NCBI GenBank assembly: GCA_030599705.1
Contig: JAUVNM010000069.1
Coordinates: 1 to 8,014, forward strand
Length of the DNA: 8,014 nt
DNA from: Gammaproteobacteria bacterium
Lineage (GTDB): Bacteria; Pseudomonadota; Gammaproteobacteria; UBA9214
Reading direction: 5' to 3'
The notes beneath the pieces are model-generated. The model searched no databases. It saw nothing but the letters and a program-made list of their open reading frames with translations, and was not told the origin of the DNA. Below are positions 1 to 5,445 of this stretch, one piece after another. The position numbers were made by a program, and so were the translations under genes. Position 1 is the first letter of the stretch. Every line of letters starts with the position of its first letter.

Positions 1-653
1 GGATCCGCCCGGACCACGATATCGATGTCGTGATCCCGATACCGGACCCCAGTCGCACGTCAGCGCTGCAGCTTGCCTACAGGCTGGGCCTGAAATACCG
101 GGAAGGCTTCATGAAGAACCGCTACATCGGCAGGACCTTTATCATGCCGGGGCAGCAGCAACGCAAGAAATCCGTACGCCAGAAGCTCAATGCCATTGAT
201 CTGGAGTTCAAGGGCAAGAACGTCCTGCTGGTAGATGACTCTATTGTGCGTGGCACTACCTCGTCGCAGATTATCCAGATGGCACGCGATGCCGGTGCGA
301 ACAGGGTTTATTTTGCATCGGCAGCGCCCCCGGTGCGCTTTCCGAATGTATACGGGATCGACATGCCTGCCGTGGATGAACTGATCGCGTATGATCGAAC
401 CGACGAGCAAGTGCAGGAAGCAATTGGCGCGGACTGGCTCGTTTACCAGGACCTCGACGACCTGATTGAAGCTGTCATCAAGGGAAATCCGGATGTCGAT
501 CGTTTTGACGCCTCCGTTTTTACCGGCGAGTACATAACCGGCAACGTTGGCAGTGATTACCTGAACAGCCTGCGGTCGGAGCGCAATGATTCCGCCAGGA
601 ACAGCCGACGCAGCGAAGCAGACGAGGCCATTGATCTGCACAACACGGCGTAA
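1..653 (+). CDS. purF: Amidophosphoribosyltransferase, C-terminal part (5' end outside window)
   Basis: PurF makes 5-phosphoribosylamine from PRPP and glutamine, the committed first step of purine synthesis, in the cytoplasm. Only the C-terminal 216 codons are present; the first complete codon is at 3 and the frame is open to the left edge. The N-terminal glutaminase domain (family total about 505 residues) is missing because the window starts inside the gene, so this is a boundary effect and not a broken gene. The phosphoribosyltransferase domain is clear: the PRPP-binding motif VLLVDDSIVRGTT lies at visible residues 74-86, and KNRYIGRTFIMPGQQ and FPNVYGIDMP match E. coli PurF closely from memory. 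The C-terminus ends in LHNTA, similar to the enterobacterial LEMHNEG end. The TAA stop is at 651-653. metZ follows, as in Pseudomonas. Confidence 0.97.
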   Translation, partial: IRPDHDIDVVIPIPDPSRTSALQLAYRLGLKYREGFMKNRYIGRTFIMPGQQQRKKSVRQKLNAIDLEFKGKNVLLVDDSIVRGTTSSQIIQMARDAGANRVYFASAAPPVRFPNVYGIDMPAVDELIAYDRTDEQVQEAIGADWLVYQDLDDLIEAVIKGNPDVDRFDASVFTGEYITGNVGSDYLNSLRSERNDSARNSRRSEADEAIDLHNTA

Positions 654-714
654 TGCCATGTTTTGTATTGACAGTGTTTTCGGTCTGAACCAGGCTGAAT
701 TCATTCGCGCCGAT

Positions 715-743
715 TTGATTTCAGCTTGCGGGCGCATTACAAA
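715..743 (+). promoter_or_regulatory. Candidate sigma-70 promoter for metZ
   Basis: TTGATT (715-720) and TACAAA (738-743) are separated by exactly 17 bases; each matches the sigma-70 consensus at four of six positions. Transcription would start near 750, giving a leader of about 60 bases that contains the hairpin at 762-795. A perfect TTGACA also occurs at 668-673, but no good -10 lies 16-18 bases after it. No promoter can fit between the hairpin T-run and the metZ start, so metZ must be transcribed from here, from 668 or from purF. This is inferred from sequence only. Confidence 0.4.
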
Positions 744-761
744 TACAGCTAAAGCGACAGC

Positions 762-795
762 ACCTGCTTTCGCCTGGCTGAGAGCGGGTTTTTTT
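762..795 (+). terminator. Intrinsic-terminator-like hairpin in the purF-metZ gap
   Basis: The arms CCTGCTTTC (763-771) and GAGAGCGGG (780-788) form a nine-pair stem with two G-U wobbles and an 8-base loop. A tract of seven T follows at 789-795, whose first T can also pair with A762. This is the classical rho-independent shape. It could end purF transcription, but it lies only 18 bases before the metZ start and inside the predicted metZ leader, so it may act as an attenuator. An alternative 6-pair stem, AAAGCG (751-756) with TGCTTT (765-770), would use up most of the terminator 5' arm. Confidence 0.6.
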
Positions 796-813
796 GTGCC
801 CGGGAGATGAATG

Positions 814-2007
814 ATGGCTGACAAACACGCAGGTCTGGATTTCGAGACACTCGCAATTCGCGCCGGTCAGACAAGAACCGGGGAGGGGGAGCACTCCGAG
901 CCGATATTCCCGACGTCCAGTTATGTATTCGAGAACGCGGCAGCTGCCGCTGCACGTTTTTCCGGGGATGAGCCGGGCAATATCTATTCACGGTTTACCA
1001 ACCCGACCGTGCGCACTTTCGAACAGCGGCTGGCCGCCCTCGAGGGTGGGGAGTGTTGCGTGGCCACCTCCTCCGGAATGGCGGCGATCCTTTCCACCTG
1101 CGCGGGCCTGCTCAAGGCCGGCGACCATGTGGTTTGTTCGCGCAGTGTTTTCGGAACAACCATCGTACTGTTCTCGACGTACCTGGCAAGGTTCGGTATC
1201 GAGACGACCTTTGTGCCACTCGCGGACCTCGATGCCTGGGAGCAGGCCATCCGGCCGGAAACGCGGTTATTGTTCCTGGAAACACCGTCCAATCCCCTGA
1301 CGGAACTGGCCGATATCCGGGCACTGGCCGAACTCGCGCACCACAGCGGGTGTCTGCTGGCAGTCGATAACTGCTTCTGCACACCGGCCCTGCAACAGCC
1401 GCTGGCGCTGGGCGCTGATCTTGTCATCCACTCGGCCACCAAGTACCTCGATGGCCAGGGCCGCTGTATCGGCGGGGCAGTCATCGGCAATTCGGAGCAG
1501 GTCGGCAAGGAGGTCTACGGGTTTCTGCGTACCGCGGGACCCACCATGAGTCCCTTCAATGCCTGGGTATTTCTCAAGGGACTCGAAACCCTGGCGCTGC
1601 GCATGCAGGCACACTGTGACAACACGCTCGAACTTGCCCGCTGGCTGGAGCAACAGCCACAGGTTGAACGCGTGTTCTATCCGGGGCTGGAATCGCATCC
1701 CCAGCATGCCCTGGCAGGCCGCCAGCAGCGGGGGTACGGGGGCATCGTCTCTTTCGAGGTGAGCGGCGGCAAGGGTCCTGCCTGGTCACTGATTGACGCC
1801 ACCCGGATATTTTCCATCACGGCGAACCTGGGGGATACCAAGAGCACCATCACGCACCCGGCGACAACCACGCATGGCCGCCTGACCCCGGAGCTGCGCG
1901 CCGCTACCGGGATTTCAGATGGCCTGATCCGCCTGGCCGTGGGGCTCGAGTCCGTGCATGACCTGAGGGCTGACCTTGAGCGGGGACTCACGGCCGTCGG
2001 TCACTGA
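814..2007 (+). CDS. metZ: O-succinylhomoserine sulfhydrylase
   Basis: MetZ is a cytoplasmic PLP enzyme that joins O-succinylhomoserine and sulfide to give homocysteine, bypassing cystathionine on the way to methionine. The 397-residue product has the usual length and matches Pseudomonas MetZ throughout. Visible landmarks are the PLP-phosphate-binding YSR (58-60), SSGMAAI near residue 90, D185 in AVDNCFCTP (pairs with the PLP ring nitrogen), the Schiff-base lysine K210 in HSATKYLDGQGR, and NLGDTKSTITHPATTTHGRL near the C-terminus. Assignment to MetZ rather than MetB or MetC rests on overall resemblance and on the purF neighbour. ATG codons stand at 811 and 814; I chose 814 because GGGAG (802-806) is then 7 bases away instead of 4. 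The 3' end overlaps the next gene by 32 bases. A terminator-like hairpin precedes it. Confidence 0.95.
   Translation: MADKHAGLDFETLAIRAGQTRTGEGEHSEPIFPTSSYVFENAAAAAARFSGDEPGNIYSRFTNPTVRTFEQRLAALEGGECCVATSSGMAAILSTCAGLLKAGDHVVCSRSVFGTTIVLFSTYLARFGIETTFVPLADLDAWEQAIRPETRLLFLETPSNPLTELADIRALAELAHHSGCLLAVDNCFCTPALQQPLALGADLVIHSATKYLDGQGRCIGGAVIGNSEQVGKEVYGFLRTAGPTMSPFNAWVFLKGLETLALRMQAHCDNTLELARWLEQQPQVERVFYPGLESHPQHALAGRQQRGYGGIVSFEVSGGKGPAWSLIDATRIFSITANLGDTKSTITHPATTTHGRLTPELRAATGISDGLIRLAVGLESVHDLRADLERGLTAVGH
1965..1978 (+). promoter_or_regulatory. Shine-Dalgarno and TTG start of the glycerate kinase gene, inside metZ
   Basis: GAGGG at 1965-1969 is followed after 6 bases by TTG at 1976-1978. 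An in-frame TGA at 1964-1966 blocks any longer reading frame. No in-frame ATG or GTG follows before the conserved N-terminal helix, so TTG is the best start. CTG at 1970 touches the Shine-Dalgarno and is unlikely. The site lies within the last 15 codons of metZ, so ribosomes finishing metZ would pass over it. Confidence 0.7.
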
Positions 2008-3229
2008 CATTCGTGCCGACCTGCTGGCCAGCTACCACGCCGGCCTTGCGGCGGTTGACGGCAAGATCTGTGTCAGCCGCTTTCTGAGTGACCACCGGCC
2101 GACAGGGCCGGTCTCGGTCGTGGCAATTGGCAAGGCCGCCAGCGCCATGGCAACCGGCGCCAGCGCGACACTGGGCGCACAGCTCGGACAGACACTGGTG
2201 ATTACGAAAACCAGCCACCTGGACCCGGCACTGCAACACGACCCGCGGTTTGTCTGCATGGAGGCGGGCCACCCGGTCCCGGATGCGGGCAGCCTGGCGG
2301 CCGGCAAGGCGCTGATCCGGTTCCTGCAGGGCCTCCCCGATGGTAACGAACTGCTGGTGTTGATCTCGGGCGGGGCTTCAAGCCTGGTCGAGGTGCTCCC
2401 GGACCAGATCGGTCTCGACGCGCTGCAGGCGCTCAACGACTGGTTACTGGCAAGTGGGCTCTCCATTCATGCAATGAACCGCGTACGCCAGGCGGTCTCC
2501 AGGATCAAGGGCGGGCGCCTGGCGCGCTGGATCGGCCCGCGCCCGGCAACCGTTCTGCTGGTATCCGATGTCGCCGGCGATGACCCGGTGGTCATCGGCT
2601 CCGGGCTGCTGGCCACGGCTGACGCGCGACCGCTGGACGAACTCCCGCTGCCGGAGTGGGTGACTGCAATGATCCAGACGTGTCAAAACGAGCCAGTGCC
2701 CACCAGCAACGGGAGTTGCGTGCCGCACCATATTGTTGCCAGGCTGGGTGATGCGCTTGATGCAGCGCACCGGCATGCCCGGTCCCTGGGATACCTGCCC
2801 GTTATTGTGAATCCGGAACTGTCCGGGGATGCGCAGCAAGCCGGCCGGGACATCGCTTCCCTGCTGCAGGGCAAACCTGCGGGGGCCTGGCTCTGGGGAG
2901 GCGAGACCACCGTCAAGCTGCCGCCGCAGGCCGGGCGCGGTGGCCGCTGCCAAAGCCTTGCGCTGGCAGCCGCCTGTGCCCTGGACGGCCATGGGAATAT
3001 CGTACTGCTGGCCGCCGGGACGGACGGGTCCGACGGACCCGGAGCTGCGGCGGGCGCCCTGGTGGATGGCAGTACCCTGGTACGCGGGACGGCACACGGT
3101 CTTGATGCCGGGCGTTGCCTGCAGCAGGCGGATGCCGGTACCTTTCTGGAGGCCAGTGGCGATCTCGTTGTCACCGGGCCAACCGGGACCAATGTCACCG
3201 ACCTGGTCATCGCGATCAAGACCGAATGA
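1976..3229 (+). CDS. Glycerate 2-kinase, GckA/TtuD type (DUF4147 plus MOFRL domains)
   Basis: Enzymes of this family phosphorylate D-glycerate with ATP, usually to 2-phosphoglycerate, feeding glycolysis from serine, glyoxylate or hydroxypyruvate routes. The 417-residue product has the family length and motif order: AIGKAAS (50-56), EAGHPVPDAGS (96-106), LISGGASSL (129-137), NRVRQAVSRIKGGRL (168-182) and VSDVAGDDP (196-204) in the N-terminal domain. GGETTVKL (308-315), GGRCQSLALAAA (322-333), AAGTDGSDGPGAAAGA (346-361) and TGPTGTNVTDL (400-410) mark the MOFRL domain. Two positions look divergent from memory of the family: the usual IASGPT after SDVxGDDP reads IGSGLL (207-212), and the usual GGRNQ reads GGRCQ. 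The family is clear, but the exact substrate is not. It starts at TTG, overlaps metZ by 32 bases and sits 6 bases before the next gene, which suggests co-transcription. No garR or gcl-type glyoxylate genes are nearby. Confidence 0.88.
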   Translation: MSGDSRPSVTDIRADLLASYHAGLAAVDGKICVSRFLSDHRPTGPVSVVAIGKAASAMATGASATLGAQLGQTLVITKTSHLDPALQHDPRFVCMEAGHPVPDAGSLAAGKALIRFLQGLPDGNELLVLISGGASSLVEVLPDQIGLDALQALNDWLLASGLSIHAMNRVRQAVSRIKGGRLARWIGPRPATVLLVSDVAGDDPVVIGSGLLATADARPLDELPLPEWVTAMIQTCQNEPVPTSNGSCVPHHIVARLGDALDAAHRHARSLGYLPVIVNPELSGDAQQAGRDIASLLQGKPAGAWLWGGETTVKLPPQAGRGGRCQSLALAAACALDGHGNIVLLAAGTDGSDGPGAAAGALVDGSTLVRGTAHGLDAGRCLQQADAGTFLEASGDLVVTGPTGTNVTDLVIAIKTE

Positions 3230-3235
3230 GCACAC

Positions 3236-3952
3236 ATGAGTAACAGATCACTCGCTGTCTTCCTGTCAACGGCCTTATTGTCGGCCCTGGTAACCGCTAC
3301 CGGCAAGGCAGGGTCGCCGGACGGCATCATCCTGACGTACGAGGAACAGGAGGCCGGGGTCGAGGCCTACCCGGTCCGCATCCTGGTGGTCCCGGGATAC
3401 CTGCGTATGGATGACGGTCATGACCATGACGATTTCATATTGTTCGACCGAACCAGCCGCACCATATTCAGCATCAACCATGAAGACAGGGAAATTCTCG
3501 TCATTGAGCACAGCTCACCCGGTGATGGACTGGCACCGTTGCCCGATCTCCATCTCGGTATTGAAAAAACCGCGGCTGAAAATGTCCCGCTGGTTGCCGG
3601 CAAGACACCGGAAATCTACCGGTTTACAGCGGCCGGTGAAATCTGCCTTGAGGCGGTCGTGGTACCGGGTTTGCTGCCACCGGCTGTGCAGGCGCTTGGT
3701 GAGTATGGCCGGTTGCTGGCCGGGCGCCAGCGGTCGACCCTGGATAATACCCCGGAGGAATTCAGGACGCCCTGTTACCTGTCGCGTTATGTTTTTGCCC
3801 CCGACAGGCAACTGGAGAAAGGGCTGCCGATCCAGGAATGGGACAACAGCGGTTACCGGCGGACGCTGACCGATTTCCGGGACAACGTACCCGTTGATCC
3901 GGAATTATTTAAACTGCCTGCAGGGTATACCCGGCATACGCCAGGCCGGTAA
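3236..3952 (+). CDS. Secreted or periplasmic protein of unknown function
   Basis: I do not recognise a named family with certainty. The 238-residue product has an N-terminal signal peptide: MSNR, then a hydrophobic stretch at about 6-21, with a plausible cleavage after VTA (19-21). No lipobox cysteine is present, so it is probably periplasmic and not a lipoprotein. The mature part has short beta-strand-like segments (YPVRILVVPGYLRMDD, DDFILFDRTSRTIFSIN, REILVIE) and ends with ELFKLPAGYTR. That style recalls DUF4412/LolA-like beta proteins, but this is an impression only. An acid and histidine cluster, DDGHDHDD, spans 59-66. Only two cysteines remain after the signal, C137 and C180, which could form a disulfide. 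It starts 6 bases after the kinase gene with a weak Shine-Dalgarno, so translational coupling is likely. It ends 3 bases from the oppositely directed lpxH. Confidence 0.8.
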   Translation: MSNRSLAVFLSTALLSALVTATGKAGSPDGIILTYEEQEAGVEAYPVRILVVPGYLRMDDGHDHDDFILFDRTSRTIFSINHEDREILVIEHSSPGDGLAPLPDLHLGIEKTAAENVPLVAGKTPEIYRFTAAGEICLEAVVVPGLLPPAVQALGEYGRLLAGRQRSTLDNTPEEFRTPCYLSRYVFAPDRQLEKGLPIQEWDNSGYRRTLTDFRDNVPVDPELFKLPAGYTRHTPGR

Positions 3953-3955
3953 ACC

Positions 3956-4687
3956 TCAGGCTGATTCAGCCAGATTCTCGAACCGGTAACCATCCGGCGT
4001 GTATTCCAGCAGATGAGCGCCGGCGTCCCAACTGCCGAGGGCAATCCGGGTTGCAGACTGACCGTCGACCGCAAGATTGTGTACCGCTTGCCGGTGTGTA
4101 TGTCCATGGATCAACAGGCGCACCCCGTGATGTTCCATGATGTGCGCAACTGTCTCATGGTTAACGTCCATTACCTTGCCGGTTTTACGCGTGCCGGCAT
4201 GGCGGCTTGCGTCCCGCACTTCGACCGCGATGCGGCGGCGTTCCTCGATCGGCTTGTCCAGGAAATCCTGTTGCCACCCGGGTTCGTGTAGCGTGTTGCG
4301 CAACGCGAGATAATCCGTGTCATCGGTGCACAGGGTATCACCGTGCATGAGTAGTGCGGGCTGCCCGAACAGATCGATGCTGGCCGGATCGTCAAGCAGG
4401 GTACACCCGCTCGACCCGGCAAACCGGCCCCCGAGCAGGAAGTCCCGGTTGCCGCGCAGCACAAACACGGATGTCCCCGAGTCGGCACATGCCTTCAGTC
4501 CCCTGGCGATTGCCCTGGACAGTGGCGCATCATCATCGTCCCCGATCCAGGCCTCGAACAGGTCACCGAGGATGTAAATGGCCCCGGCATCCCTGCCGCG
4601 GCTGCCGAGATACTGCAGGAAGCGGCGGGTGATGTCCGGGCGGCCGGTGTCCAGGTGCAGATCAGAAATAAACTGGACCGCCGGCAT
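3956..4687 (-). CDS. lpxH: UDP-2,3-diacylglucosamine diphosphatase
   Basis: LpxH cleaves UDP-2,3-diacylglucosamine to lipid X and UMP, the fourth step of lipid A synthesis, at the inner face of the cytoplasmic membrane. The 243-residue product has the usual length (E. coli 240) and every metallophosphatase ligand seen in the family: D9 and H11 in SDLHL, D42 in GDLFEAWIGDD, N80 in RGNRDFLLG, H115 in MHGDTLCTDD, and H196 and H198 in IHGHTHR, each shifted by one from the E. coli numbering. A Mn-dependent enzyme is expected. The ATG lies 15 bases downstream of the ppiB stop with GGGA (4697-4694) 6 bases before it, so it is probably translated from the ppiB transcript. The gene indicates an outer membrane with lipopolysaccharide. 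No terminator is visible in the 3-base gap to the converging gene. Confidence 0.97.
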   Translation of the reverse strand: MPAVQFISDLHLDTGRPDITRRFLQYLGSRGRDAGAIYILGDLFEAWIGDDDDAPLSRAIARGLKACADSGTSVFVLRGNRDFLLGGRFAGSSGCTLLDDPASIDLFGQPALLMHGDTLCTDDTDYLALRNTLHEPGWQQDFLDKPIEERRRIAVEVRDASRHAGTRKTGKVMDVNHETVAHIMEHHGVRLLIHGHTHRQAVHNLAVDGQSATRIALGSWDAGAHLLEYTPDGYRFENLAESA

Positions 4688-4702
4688 GGACTGTCCCGGC
4701 TG

Positions 4703-5299
4703 TCAGCCTTCCTCGACAGTGACCTTGTTGATGACAACTGCATCCACGGGAACATCCTGCTGTCCGGCCCTGTTGCCGGTGCTGACCTTCTCGATGCTGT
4801 GGACTACGTCCATCCCGTCGACCACTTTTCCGAAGACCGCATAACCCCAGCCTTGCGCTGTCGGTGCGGTATGGTTCAGAAAGGTATTGTCCTTGACGTT
4901 GATAAAGAACTGCGCAGTCGCGGAATTCGGGTCACTGGTGCGCGCCATGGCAATGGTCCCGGTGTCGTTTTTCAGGCCGTTGTCAGCTTCGTTGCCGATC
5001 GGGGCATTGGCCGACTTTTGCTGCATGTCCGGCGAGAACCCGCCGCCCTGGATCATGAACCCCGGAATGACCCGGTGAAAAATGGTGCCATTGTAAAAAC
5101 CGGCGTTTGCATAGGCCACAAAATTGGCCACGGTCTCCGGTGCCTTGTCCCCGTCAAGTTCGAGCACAATCGTGCCTTTGGTTGTCTCTATATGCACAGT
5201 AACCATTCCGACTCCTTTGGTTTCCTTGTCAGTTGAAAAGCCGGTAGCTGGTATAAAGCCAAGCATGGCGGCAAGAAATATTCCCATAAACCGTTGCAT
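4703..5299 (-). CDS. ppiB: Cyclophilin-type peptidyl-prolyl isomerase, with signal peptide and possible internal cytoplasmic start
   Basis: Cyclophilins speed cis-trans isomerisation of proline peptide bonds. From ATG 5299 the product has 198 residues. The active-site block FHRVIPGFMIQGG is at 74-86 (R76, F81 and Q84 correspond to human CypA R55, F60 and Q63), FFIN at 131-134, and W151 in QGWGYAVFGKVVDGMD. The body resembles both E. coli PpiA (IGNEADNGL, GYAVFGKVV) and PpiB (QGWGY, QDVP). Residues 1-21 look like a signal peptide: MQR, a hydrophobic stretch and a possible cut after ATG. I chose 5299 because GGAG (5309-5306) lies 6 bases before it and a promoter at 5358-5331 would start transcription near 5324. 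A second ATG at 5206, with AAGGAG 5 bases before it, would give a 167-residue form without the signal, the size of cytoplasmic PpiB. lpxH follows in the same unit. Confidence 0.93.
   Translation of the reverse strand: MQRFMGIFLAAMLGFIPATGFSTDKETKGVGMVTVHIETTKGTIVLELDGDKAPETVANFVAYANAGFYNGTIFHRVIPGFMIQGGGFSPDMQQKSANAPIGNEADNGLKNDTGTIAMARTSDPNSATAQFFINVKDNTFLNHTAPTAQGWGYAVFGKVVDGMDVVHSIEKVSTGNRAGQQDVPVDAVVINKVTVEEG
5204..5217 (-). promoter_or_regulatory. Internal ribosome-binding site and ATG within ppiB
   Basis: Read on the minus strand, AAGGAG (5217-5212) is followed after 5 bases (TCGGA) by ATG (5206-5204). This is a near-ideal Shine-Dalgarno, stronger than the GGAG before the upstream start. 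The ATG is codon 32 of the long form and falls exactly where mature or cytoplasmic cyclophilins begin (MVTVHIETTKG, compare MVTFHTNHGD in E. coli PpiB). It predicts a second, unexported product. Confidence 0.65.
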
Positions 5300-5330
5300 T
5301 GTTTTCTCCATGTATGAATCAGCGACGCCA

Positions 5331-5358
5331 ATAATATAAGCTTGCGCCACAGTTACAA
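5331..5358 (-). promoter_or_regulatory. Candidate sigma-70 promoter for ppiB-lpxH
   Basis: On the minus strand, TTGTAA (5358-5353) and TATTAT (5336-5331) are 16 bases apart; they match the consensus at four and five of six positions. Transcription would begin near 5324, leaving a leader of about 25 bases before ATG 5299. This excludes the upstream GTG at 5350 as the main start. The site lies in the 146-base divergent region shared with cysS; I could not identify a convincing cysS promoter there. Confidence 0.5.
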
Positions 5359-5445
5359 GCCCGGATGAGGGTTATCTGCCCTGTATGGGTGTTTCCCGAC
5401 AGCGTTTCCGTTACCATGCGGGCGCAAAATGCGGGTATCAACACG

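Noticed and set aside
1..6. BamHI site at the very first bases as a cloning junction
   Set aside because: GGATCC also occurs inside cysS (about 5980 and 6773) and purF reads through it in frame. It may be a contig or clone edge but shows no biology.
686..703. TGAA-TTCA inverted sequence as a MetR operator upstream of metZ
   Set aside because: The recalled MetR consensus has a 5-base spacer; here the spacer is 10, or zero for the TGAATTCA palindrome at 696-703. A chance EcoRI-type palindrome is as likely.
586..810. 74-codon plus-strand frame bridging purF and metZ
   Set aside because: It overlaps the purF end, runs through the hairpin and T-tract, and has no ribosome-binding site or protein-like composition.
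60..824. Long open frame (254 codons) on the minus strand opposite purF
   Set aside because: It mirrors a strongly conserved enzyme and has no recognisable motifs; such antisense frames are common in GC-rich DNA.
2444..3330. Two long minus-strand open frames opposite the glycerate kinase gene
   Set aside because: Both are rich in Arg, Pro and Ser or Gly without any domain, as expected for shadows of a GC-rich gene. The plus strand carries every family motif in order.
5300..5350. GTG start at 5350 for the cyclophilin gene (215 residues)
   Set aside because: It would lie upstream of the start of the predicted transcript and adds residues before the signal peptide; ATG 5299 has a proper Shine-Dalgarno.
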